Source: Paraburkholderia eburnea (lineage in GTDB: Bacteria > Pseudomonadota > Gammaproteobacteria > Burkholderiales > Burkholderiaceae). Taken from it: a stretch of 64,000 bases of DNA. The stretch spans positions 310,001 to 374,000 of the forward strand of contig NZ_PQGA01000002.1 in NCBI RefSeq assembly GCF_002917095.1, in the 5' to 3' direction. Shown piece by piece: positions 1-7,465 of the stretch. Position 1 is the first letter of the stretch. Each line of letters begins with the position of its first letter. The notes beneath the pieces are model-generated. The model was given only the letters and a program-made list of their open reading frames with translations. It made no database searches and was not told where the DNA came from. Made by a program: the position numbers and the translations under genes.

Positions 1-726
1 GAATATGCGGCGATGGCGCGTATCGTCCCGGCCTTCGTGCAAGACGGCGTGCAACTCGTGATGGACGGCATCGACGCGGCGCTTGTGCTGCCGTTCCAGC
101 CGCGCGGCAACGAGGCGCGTGTGAGCGCGACGGTCTGGAAGGACACCTTCGATGCGCTCGACGAAGGCGACGAAGCGGCGCAATGGTTCACGCGCGCGCT
201 CGGCGTGCCGGTGCGTCTCGTGCGTTTCGCGCAGGACGTCACGCGGCTTTCGAGCAAGAAGTGGACACAGGACGACGACGCGCCCACGCAATTCGCCGAT
301 GGTTTCCCGATTCTCGTCACCAGCGAATCGTCGCTCGCGGAACTCAACGAGCGGCTGGCGGCCAAGGGCGCTGCGCCGGTCTCGATGAGCCGTTTTCGCC
401 CGAATATCGTCGTGGGCGATGCGGGCGAGGCGTTCGACGAAGACTTCATCGACACGCTCTCGATCGAAGGCGATGCGGGTCTTGACGATGTGGTGCTGCG
501 CTTCGTGAAGCCGTGCGCGCGTTGTCCGATCACGACCATCGATCAGCAGACGGGCGAACGCGACGCGCAATGGCCCACCGAGCCGCTCGATACCTTGCAG
601 ACGTTTCGCGTCGATGCGCGTGTGGATGGCGGTCTGACCTTCGGACAGAACGCGATCGTCGTCAGCGGCGCGGGCAGGCGCGTGGCGGTGGGCGCGCAGG
701 CGCAGTGGGAATATCGCTTCGAATAA
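1..726 (+). CDS. MOSC-domain protein (YcbX-like), 5' end outside window
   Basis: The reading frame is open from the first base, so the gene starts to the left of the window; 241 C-terminal residues are visible. The family binds the molybdenum cofactor, often in N-hydroxylated-base or amidoxime reductases or in sulfur-carrier roles. The visible part holds the end of the N-terminal beta-barrel and the MOSC core. The core contains RFRPN and then PCARCPITTIDQQTGER, whose CxRCP cysteine is the expected cofactor ligand. There is no C-terminal ferredoxin domain, because the protein stops shortly after the conserved TFGQNAIV strand. The substrate cannot be told. A downstream ATG at 13 is internal to the fold and is not the start. 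Confidence 0.85.
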   Translation, partial: EYAAMARIVPAFVQDGVQLVMDGIDAALVLPFQPRGNEARVSATVWKDTFDALDEGDEAAQWFTRALGVPVRLVRFAQDVTRLSSKKWTQDDDAPTQFADGFPILVTSESSLAELNERLAAKGAAPVSMSRFRPNIVVGDAGEAFDEDFIDTLSIEGDAGLDDVVLRFVKPCARCPITTIDQQTGERDAQWPTEPLDTLQTFRVDARVDGGLTFGQNAIVVSGAGRRVAVGAQAQWEYRFE

Positions 727-767
727 GGCGCTTTAGACGCTTTAGATGTTTCGGGCGCGCGAGGCGC

Positions 768-1613
768 TCAGTGCGCGGGCAGCGCGCGCCATTGTCCGGG
801 GGCGAGCCCGAAGCGCCGCGTGAAGGCGTGCGTGAAAGCGCTCTGGTCGCCAAAACCAACTTCGAGCGCGATTTGCGTGAGCGAGCAGCGCGGGTCCGCG
901 AGCAGCGCAAGCGAGGTGTCGAGCCGCAGACGCTGCAGATAGCGATGCGGCGTCTCGCCGAACGCTTCGATAAAAAGCTGATGAAAGCGCCGCACGCCGA
1001 AGCCGCAATGAACGGCCAGATCGGCGATACGCAGTGGTTCCGCGAGATGCGCGCGCAGCCAGCGGTCGATGCGCGCGAAATCGAGTCCGGCCGCCGCCGT
1101 GGCGTTCGCATTGCCGGCAATGCCGGTTTGCGCGATCACGGCCGCGCACAGGCGCGTTGAAGCGTCCCAATGAAAGCGCCGCGCGCGCAGGTCCATATCG
1201 GTGTCCTCGGCGTCCTGCTGCGCCAGGCACGCACGCCCGGCGATCTGGCGCACGAGCGCCGTGAGCGCCGGGTCGACACGCACGGCGCGCGCGGTATCGA
1301 ACAGCCGCTCGGGCACCGCGAGCGACGCGGCGGGCAGATCCAGCACGAGCTGGCAGTTCTCGCCGATGCCCACATAGTCATGACGGGCGCCCGCCGGAAT
1401 CAGCCAGGCCGAACATTCGTCGATGCGCTCGCCCACGCCGTTCACCGACATCTCCATCGACCCGTCGAGCCCGAGCACGATCTGGTGAAAGTCGTGCAGA
1501 TCGGTGGCCTCGATCGCGCCGTAGCGGCGCAATTCGACACCGGGCGCGATGACGGGAGCGTGGTGATGCGGGTTCATGTCGAGCGGCGCGGCGAGCCAAT
1601 ACGGGTAGACCAC
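768..1613 (-). CDS. AraC-family transcriptional regulator
   Basis: 281 residues from a GTG at 1613; an ATG at 1577 (MNPHHH) is an alternative start, and no strong ribosome site decides between them. The N-terminal ~120 residues look like the cupin-type sensing domain of AraC proteins (HDFHQIVLGLDG). The C-terminal ~100 residues carry the double helix-turn-helix: RIADLAVHCGFGVRRFHQLF and then LTQIALEVGFGDQSAFTHAF, ending in FGLAPGQWRAL. The gene lies about 28 bp downstream of the FKBP gene on the same strand, so the two may be co-transcribed. No target or ligand can be assigned from the sequence. Confidence 0.88.
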   Translation of the reverse strand: MVYPYWLAAPLDMNPHHHAPVIAPGVELRRYGAIEATDLHDFHQIVLGLDGSMEMSVNGVGERIDECSAWLIPAGARHDYVGIGENCQLVLDLPAASLAVPERLFDTARAVRVDPALTALVRQIAGRACLAQQDAEDTDMDLRARRFHWDASTRLCAAVIAQTGIAGNANATAAAGLDFARIDRWLRAHLAEPLRIADLAVHCGFGVRRFHQLFIEAFGETPHRYLQRLRLDTSLALLADPRCSLTQIALEVGFGDQSAFTHAFTRRFGLAPGQWRALPAH

Positions 1614-1641
1614 GAGGCGGTCACGACGACCGCCCTGGCGC

Positions 1642-1983
1642 TCAGACGCCGAGCAGTTCCACTTCGAACACGAGCGTGGCGTTCGGCGGAATCACACCGC
1701 CCGCGCCGCGCACGCCATAGCCGAGTTGCGGCGGAATCGTGAGCTTGCGCACGCCGCCGACCTTCATGCCCTGGACGCCTTCGTCCCAGCCCTTGATGAC
1801 CATGCCGCCGCCCAGCACGAAGGCGAACGGGTCATTGCGGTCCTTGCTCGAATCGAACTTCTGGCCGTCCGTCAGCCAGCCGGTGTAGTGCACGCTGACC
1901 GTCTGGCCGGCCGTGGCTTCGGCGCCGGTGCCTTCAGTCAGGTCTTCATACTTGAGGCCGGATGCGGTGGTCACGATGGACAT
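1642..1983 (-). CDS. FKBP-type peptidyl-prolyl cis-trans isomerase
   Basis: 113 residues, a single cytoplasmic FKBP domain without a signal peptide, catalysing prolyl cis-trans isomerisation. Recognisable family segments are [38 protein letters not shown] and [20 protein letters not shown]. The start at 1983 is preceded by a good AGGAG site eight bases upstream. An in-frame upstream extension has no homology and was not used. A TACAAT -10-like hexamer on the minus strand at 2018-2023 lies 35-40 bp upstream of the start. The AraC regulator follows on the same strand. Confidence 0.93.
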   Translation of the reverse strand: MSIVTTASGLKYEDLTEGTGAEATAGQTVSVHYTGWLTDGQKFDSSKDRNDPFAFVLGGGMVIKGWDEGVQGMKVGGVRKLTIPPQLGYGVRGAGGVIPPNATLVFEVELLGV

Positions 1984-2146
1984 GGAACACTCCTGAGTCG
2001 GATTGGATAAAAGCGCTATTGTAGGCGCTTTGCCGGGCGGCGAGGCGCGACAGACAAGGCGCGTCGCCGTTTTGCGGCAGGCACAGCGCATGCGGGATGA
2101 TAAGGCGCCCGGGTGCGCAATGCCACCGAGGCTTCGCGCCCCTGCC

Positions 2147-2152
2147 TATAAT
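2147..2152 (+). promoter_or_regulatory. -10 hexamer TATAAT for the histidine-kinase-like gene
   Basis: A perfect TATAAT lies 60 bp upstream of the ATG at 2212. No convincing -35 hexamer is visible. The leader between it and the gene contains GGCCAGCCCATTGGGCCAGCCCG, a short direct repeat of GGCCAGCCC. Confidence 0.45.
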
Positions 2153-2211
2153 GGGGCCTTGGCCAGCCCATTGGGCCAGCCCGCTCAAGCGGGTGAGAAA
2201 CGAGGAAATCG

Positions 2212-2973
2212 ATGGCGTCGACCACCACTACCCGTAGCGAACGAACAGCGCGTCTGTGTGCCGAGGCCGCGCTTTTCATGCGTGATTACGTGCTGTCGCG
2301 CGTATCGCACGATCTTCGCAGTCCCCTGAATGCAATCCATAGCTGGGCCTACGTGCTGGACCGCAAGATCGATAACGCCGATGCCGCCGCGCAGCGCGCG
2401 CTCTCCGGCATCCGCACGGGCGTGGAGCAGCAGGTGCATCTGCTCGAAACGCTGGTCGATACGACCCGCGCCGAAACCCGCAAGCTGCAGATCGAACGCG
2501 CGCCTTTCGAACTCGACGCGCTGATCGCCGACACCGTGGCGGACGCGCGCGCCGCGCTTGCCGATGAGCGGGGCGTGAGCCTCGCCGTGGAAGGCGTGCC
2601 CACTGGCGTCACGCTCGACGCCGGACGCGAGCGCATCGCCCAGGCGCTCTGGCTGCTGCTCGTCTTTGCCGCCGAAACCGGCGCGCACGGCAGCACCGTG
2701 ACGCTCACCGTGAGCGCCACGGCTGCGGCGGCGCAATTCGAGCTGCGCTGGCAAGCGAGCCTCGACACGCTGACCGACGATGCCCTGCCGCATGTGCTCG
2801 AACCCTTTGGCCGCGCGCAGGCCCGCGAGCCGCAGGAAGTGGGGCGTTTCCCGTGGGTGCTCGCGCTTTGCCAGCGCGTGGCGGAAGCCCACGGCGGGCG
2901 TTTCGAGGCGCAGCCGCTCGTGCAAGGCGAGGCCGCGCTGTTCACACTGAACGTGCCGGCGGGCGCTGCCTGA
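2212..2973 (+). CDS. HisKA-containing sensor-kinase-like protein with degenerate ATPase domain
   Basis: 253 residues, preceded by GAGGAAA. A dimerisation/phosphoacceptor helix is clear: SRVSHDLRSPLNAIHSWAYV around residues 29-48, with the phospho-His in SHDLRSPL. The C-terminal ~140 residues align in pattern with a HATPase_c domain (LEPFGRAQ for the F box, VAEAHGGRFEA near the end). However, the N-box asparagine is missing (RIAQALWLLLVFAAETG), as are the DxGxG G1 box and the GxGLG lid. There are no membrane segments, HAMP or PAS domain, so it is a short soluble protein. It may be a pseudokinase or phosphotransfer/phosphatase partner rather than an active kinase. No response regulator gene is adjacent. 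Confidence 0.75.
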   Translation: MASTTTTRSERTARLCAEAALFMRDYVLSRVSHDLRSPLNAIHSWAYVLDRKIDNADAAAQRALSGIRTGVEQQVHLLETLVDTTRAETRKLQIERAPFELDALIADTVADARAALADERGVSLAVEGVPTGVTLDAGRERIAQALWLLLVFAAETGAHGSTVTLTVSATAAAAQFELRWQASLDTLTDDALPHVLEPFGRAQAREPQEVGRFPWVLALCQRVAEAHGGRFEAQPLVQGEAALFTLNVPAGAA

Positions 2974-3084
2974 CGCGCAACGCGGCTTCGTCGCGCCGCG
3001 CCGGATTCGCTGCGCCCACCGGGACATTGAGCGCCTGGCCCGCCCACGTGGGCCGCCGATGCCTTACGGGGTTCTTTCACCCCT

Positions 3085-3090
3085 TATACT
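3085..3090 (+). promoter_or_regulatory. -10 hexamer TATACT upstream of the CNNM/CorC-type gene
   Basis: TATACT sits 31 bp upstream of the TTG start at 3121. No clear -35 is seen. Confidence 0.4.
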
Positions 3091-3120
3091 GAGCGCTTCG
3101 CGATTTCGGAGTTCCAGGTC

Positions 3121-4575
3121 TTGATTCAGCTCATCGCCCTGATCGGCGCGCTGTTCCTCGTTGCCCTCAACGGTTTTTTCGTCGCGGCGGAGTTCGGCCT
3201 CGTCAAGCTGCGCGCGACGCGCGTGCAAAGTCTCGCGGCGGAGCACGGCCTGCGCGGCCGCCTGCTCGCCAAGGTCCACGGCCAGCTCGACGCCTATCTG
3301 TCCGCGTGTCAGCTTGGCATCACGCTCGCTTCGCTCGGTCTTGGCTGGATCGGCGAGCCCGCGTTCGCGCAGCTGCTCGAACCCGTGTTCGATTTGGTCG
3401 GCGTGCATTCGCCGGAACTGATCCACGCCATTTCGCTCGTGTTCGCCTTCACGGCAATCTCGTTCCTGCATATCGTGGTGGGCGAGCTGGCGCCGAAGTC
3501 GCTCGCGATCCGCGAGGCCGAAAAGGTTTCGCTGTGGGCGGCCACGCCGCTCTACGGTTTCTACTGGACGATGTACCCGGCGATCTGGGCGCTCAATTCC
3601 AGCGCCAACGCGGTGTTGCGTCTCGCGGGCCTGTCCGCCGATCACGGCGGCGAGGCGCACTACTCGACGGAAGAACTCAAGCTGATTCTGCGTAGCCGCC
3701 GCGCCGCCGCCGAGGCCGAAGCCCAGGCCGCGCTGCACTCACATGCCGATACCGGCGCGCACGAAGGTGCACCAGGCCGCGCCGCGCGCCGCCGTCCCGC
3801 GCGCGAGGCCGCTGCGGGTCAGGCGCACGCCATGCCCGGCAGCGCGAACGCGCTGAGCGTGGACGAATGGAACACGCTGGCCCATTCGCTCGACTTCTCG
3901 CGCCTGACCGTCTCCGACCTCATGCGTCCCGCGCACGAGATGGTGGGCCTGCGCCGCGATCTCTCGCTGAGCGAGAACATGCAGATCGTCGCGCGTCATC
4001 GCTTCAGCCGCTATCCGCTTTTCGAAGACGCGTCGGGCGAACATGTCGCGGGCCTGATTCACCTGAAGGATCTGCTGCTCGCGCGCGAGGCCGGCCACAC
4101 GCTCGACGACCTCGGCAAGTTCGTGCGTCCGGTGCAGTACGTGAAGCCCGAAACGCCCGCGCTCGCGTTGTTCCGGCGCTTTCGCAAGGGCGCGCCGCAT
4201 TTCGCGCTGGTCGGACGCAAGGGTATGCAGCCGAGCGGTTTCCTCACGCTCGACAATCTGCTGGGCGCGCTGGTGGGGCAGATCCACGACGAATTCCATC
4301 AAGCCGATACCGACTGGACCCGCATGGACGACGGTACGCTGATGGGACGCGGCAGTCTGCCGGTGGTGTCGCTGGAACAGGCGCTTGGCATCGACATCGA
4401 CGAAGGGCGCGCCGAATCGGTGGGCGGTCTCGTGATTCACGCGCTCAACGACTTGCCGACCGAAGGGCAGCGCGTGTCGTTCGATCGTTTCGATATCGTC
4501 GTGAAGAAGATGAAAGGGCCGCGCATCGTGCTCGTGCGCGTGTACCCGAAGGATCTGGAAGACGAGGGCGGCTGA
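3121..4575 (+). CDS. CNNM/CorC-type membrane protein (DUF21, CBS pair, CorC_HlyC)
   Basis: 484 residues from a TTG start with GGAG upstream. Domains in order: an N-terminal DUF21 membrane domain (about residues 1-200, hydrophobic segments starting IQLIALIGALFLVALNGFFV, plus the conserved VGELAPKSLAIR); two CBS repeats (about 265-390, DLMRPAHEMVGL, RYPLFED, LIHLKDLL); and a C-terminal CorC_HlyC domain (about 400-480). Such proteins are implicated in magnesium/cobalt transport or are annotated as hemolysin-like; the actual function is not shown here. An Ala/Arg/His-rich insertion (about 194-245, with LHSHADTGAHEG) separates DUF21 from the CBS pair. The gene converges on treY with a 13-bp gap. 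Confidence 0.9.
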   Translation: MIQLIALIGALFLVALNGFFVAAEFGLVKLRATRVQSLAAEHGLRGRLLAKVHGQLDAYLSACQLGITLASLGLGWIGEPAFAQLLEPVFDLVGVHSPELIHAISLVFAFTAISFLHIVVGELAPKSLAIREAEKVSLWAATPLYGFYWTMYPAIWALNSSANAVLRLAGLSADHGGEAHYSTEELKLILRSRRAAAEAEAQAALHSHADTGAHEGAPGRAARRRPAREAAAGQAHAMPGSANALSVDEWNTLAHSLDFSRLTVSDLMRPAHEMVGLRRDLSLSENMQIVARHRFSRYPLFEDASGEHVAGLIHLKDLLLAREAGHTLDDLGKFVRPVQYVKPETPALALFRRFRKGAPHFALVGRKGMQPSGFLTLDNLLGALVGQIHDEFHQADTDWTRMDDGTLMGRGSLPVVSLEQALGIDIDEGRAESVGGLVIHALNDLPTEGQRVSFDRFDIVVKKMKGPRIVLVRVYPKDLEDEGG

Positions 4576-4588
4576 GTCTGCGTTTGTC

Positions 4589-7465
4589 CTATTTGCGCGC
4601 GATATTTGCGAGCACCGCCACCGGCATCGCCGCGAGCACATCGCGCGGATACAGCCAGTTCGCCTGGTCGCCCTGAGCGGCGTCCTTGCTGGCGGTGTGG
4701 TCCACATCGGCCAGCCAGTCGTGCAGCGCCGACGCCGGGCAGCCCTTCGGCAACGCGATGGCCGTGTCGTCCCAACGTTGCGCCGCGACGCACGGCACAT
4801 CGCCGTCGAGCAGCGCCGCCGCGTGACGCGTGCCGACGACCACGGCCCAGTGATCGCCGTGGCGGCGCGCGAATGCGATCACATGCGCGGCCAGCGCGCC
4901 GTGCACTTTCAACGGCCAATATTCCCCTTCGCGCAGCAGGCCCGGCGCGCGCTCGCGCAGCGCGAGCAGCCGATGGATCACGGCCTGTTTTACCTGTGCG
5001 TCGCGCCAGTTCGCGAGCTTCGCGGCGGGTGTGGCGTCATCGAGCGCGGCCGCGCGCAGCGCATAATCCACCGGTCGCCGGTTGTCGGGATCGACCAGGC
5101 TGAAGTCCCATAGTTCGGTACCCTGATAAAGATCGGGCACACCCGGCGAGGTCAGGCGCAGCACGGTTTGCAGCAGCGTATTCAACGCGCCTGCGGGCGA
5201 GATGCGCGCGACGAACGTGGTTAGCTCGTGCAAAAAGCCGTCGCGCCGCCGCGGCGAGAGAATGTCGAACAAAAATGCCTGGCACTCCGACTCATAGTTT
5301 TCATCGGGTGCAATCCAGCTGGTGCGCTGTTTGGCTTCCCGCAGCGCCTTCAGTTGCCATTGCGCGACACGCTCGGCGAGCGCGTGCACGCCCGCTTCGT
5401 CGGCGGGATCGAGATCGGGCGGCCAGCAGCCTGCGAGCGTCTGATAGAGCATCGCTTCGAAGGCGGGACCAGGCGACCATTGTGCCGCTTCGTTGAGGTT
5501 GTCCCCGGGGCGACGCTGCGGCTGGTTGAGCGTCGACCAGGCGCGCAGCGTGGCGCTCCATTCGGACGCGATTTCGCTGAGTACGGCGAGGCGCGCGCGC
5601 ACGTCCTCTCCACGCTTGTGATCGTGGGTGGCGGTCGCGAGCAACGCATAGGGCGTGCGCCGCTGACGCTGCGCATTGGCGGCGTGGAAAGCCTCCACGT
5701 CGAGCGAAAAATCGTCGGGATCGGTGCCCACGTCATTGCGCGAAAGCAGGCGGCCATAGCGATAGAGCGCGGTGTCCTCGGTTGCCTTCGCCGCGAGCGG
5801 TGCAGTCAATTGCGAGAACAACGCGAGCGCCGTGCGCTGCGCGATCAGGGCGTGGCTCAAGGGCGTGGCGGGCGGATTCTGTCCGCCGTGTTTGCCCGCG
5901 CGCGCTGCCTTTCCATCGTTGCCGCCGTTACCTTTAGTCGCCGGGTCAGGCGCATGCGCGCCAAGCCATGCATCGACCTGATCGAGAGCGCCCTGATTCG
6001 CTCGCGGCAGCGTCTTGCGCGCGGCCGCGAGCGCCACATCGAAATAGCGGTTATCGATTGCGCTGCGCAGGCCGTTGCTGGGGTAGATCCGATAAACCGG
6101 AAAGTGCGTCGCCAGTTGCGCCACGGTGCGATGCACACTCGCGAAGGTGAAGTCGCGCGTGCCGGGTTGCTCGCGTGCGATCCGGTGCAGCGCGCGCGCC
6201 GCATGATCGAGTTCCGCCGCCAGCGATGCGGTCAATATCTCGCGGCGCGCGTCGAGCGACACCTGCGCGAATGGCGCATCGTCGCCCGAGATCGCGGCCC
6301 ACGCTTCGGCCAGCGGCACGACGCCTGCGGGATCGTGCAGCAGCGCGCCCACATCGTTCATGAAGTCATAGCCGGTCGTGCCCTGTACCGGCCAGTCGTC
6401 GCGCAGCGCCTCGCCGCGCGCGAGAATCTTTTCGACCACGATATAAGGGGCGCCCGCGCGCAACGAGGCGAGCCGCTGGCGCAGGCGCTCGCAGTATTCG
6501 CGCGGATCGGCCAGGCCGTCGACATGATCGATGCGCAGCCCGTCGATCACGCCTTCGGCATAGAGCCGAAAGATCAATTTGTGTACGGCCTCGAATACGT
6601 CGTGCCGTTCCACGCGCACACCCGCGAGCGCACTCACGTCGAAGAAGCGCCGCCAGTTCACTTCGTCGGTGGCCGTGCGCCACCAGGCGAGGCGAAAATG
6701 CTGGCGCTCCAGTAGCCGATGCAAGCGATCACGCGACACGGGATCATCGGTTCCATAGGATTCCAGAATGAAATCGATGGCATCCGTGCCTTCGCGCGCG
6801 ACGAAATCGCGCAAGGCGTCGCGCGCGGCGGCGGCGCGCATCTGGTCGTCGGGTTGGGTGCTGAGGCCTTGAAAAGGCGCGGCAAGCGCAGCCAGATCGG
6901 CGCGATTGGCCGCTTGCAGCAGCGCCGCGTATTCGGTCGGGCAGATCGGGCAGACATGCGGCCCGTATTGCGCGAAAAAGCGCGCATTGGCCGCGTCGAA
7001 CTTCAGCTCGATGCGGCCAGCCGCGAGTTCTTCGCCATACTGCGCGCCGAGGAACGGCATCAGCACCTTGCCGCGCAGCGCCGGATCGGGCGAGTGCCAA
7101 TCCACGTCGAAATGACGCGCAAACGCGCTATGCCGCCCCCATTCGAGAATGTCGAGCCACCACGCGTTATGCGATCCGCCCACGCCCATGTGGTTGGGCA
7201 CCATATCCACGATGAGGCCCATGCCGCGCGCGTGCACCGCTGCCGCCAGACGCCGCAGTGCGCCTTCGCCGCCCAGTTCGGCGCTCACCGTGCCGTAATC
7301 GACCGTGTCGTAGCCGTGCATCGAACCGGGCTGCGCGGTCGTGACCGGCGAAAGATACAAGTGGCTCACGCCGAGCGCGGCGAAATAATCGAGTTGCGCG
7401 AGCGCGTCGTCGAACGTGAAGTCGTGATGCAGCTGCAGGCGCAGCGTGGCGCGGGGAATGGTCAT
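4589..7465 (-). CDS. treY: Malto-oligosyltrehalose synthase
   Basis: 958 residues, a GH13 enzyme that isomerises the reducing-end alpha-1,4 bond of maltodextrins to alpha,alpha-1,1, giving maltooligosyl-trehalose. Seen in the sequence: the N-terminal ATLRLQLHHDFTFDDALAQL typical of TreY; VDMVPNHMG (region I); DGLRIDHVDGLADP with candidate nucleophile D313 (region II); and YIVVEKILARGE with E345 (region III). A long helical insertion follows, and the C-terminal LYQGTELWDFSLVDPDNRRP is characteristic of the family. Last gene of the seven-gene operon; its ATG overlaps the malQ stop by 4 bp. With TreZ it releases trehalose from alpha-glucan. Confidence 0.96.
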   Translation of the reverse strand: MTIPRATLRLQLHHDFTFDDALAQLDYFAALGVSHLYLSPVTTAQPGSMHGYDTVDYGTVSAELGGEGALRRLAAAVHARGMGLIVDMVPNHMGVGGSHNAWWLDILEWGRHSAFARHFDVDWHSPDPALRGKVLMPFLGAQYGEELAAGRIELKFDAANARFFAQYGPHVCPICPTEYAALLQAANRADLAALAAPFQGLSTQPDDQMRAAAARDALRDFVAREGTDAIDFILESYGTDDPVSRDRLHRLLERQHFRLAWWRTATDEVNWRRFFDVSALAGVRVERHDVFEAVHKLIFRLYAEGVIDGLRIDHVDGLADPREYCERLRQRLASLRAGAPYIVVEKILARGEALRDDWPVQGTTGYDFMNDVGALLHDPAGVVPLAEAWAAISGDDAPFAQVSLDARREILTASLAAELDHAARALHRIAREQPGTRDFTFASVHRTVAQLATHFPVYRIYPSNGLRSAIDNRYFDVALAAARKTLPRANQGALDQVDAWLGAHAPDPATKGNGGNDGKAARAGKHGGQNPPATPLSHALIAQRTALALFSQLTAPLAAKATEDTALYRYGRLLSRNDVGTDPDDFSLDVEAFHAANAQRQRRTPYALLATATHDHKRGEDVRARLAVLSEIASEWSATLRAWSTLNQPQRRPGDNLNEAAQWSPGPAFEAMLYQTLAGCWPPDLDPADEAGVHALAERVAQWQLKALREAKQRTSWIAPDENYESECQAFLFDILSPRRRDGFLHELTTFVARISPAGALNTLLQTVLRLTSPGVPDLYQGTELWDFSLVDPDNRRPVDYALRAAALDDATPAAKLANWRDAQVKQAVIHRLLALRERAPGLLREGEYWPLKVHGALAAHVIAFARRHGDHWAVVVGTRHAAALLDGDVPCVAAQRWDDTAIALPKGCPASALHDWLADVDHTASKDAAQGDQANWLYPRDVLAAMPVAVLANIARK

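Noticed and set aside
2185..3080. Long minus-strand frames opposite the histidine-kinase-like gene
   Set aside because: Arg/Ala-rich shadow frames of high-G+C coding sequence with no family pattern; the plus-strand frame has the HisKA motif.
5228..6715. 495-residue plus-strand frame inside treY
   Set aside because: Antisense shadow of treY; no recognisable motif, and treY has all its catalytic regions.
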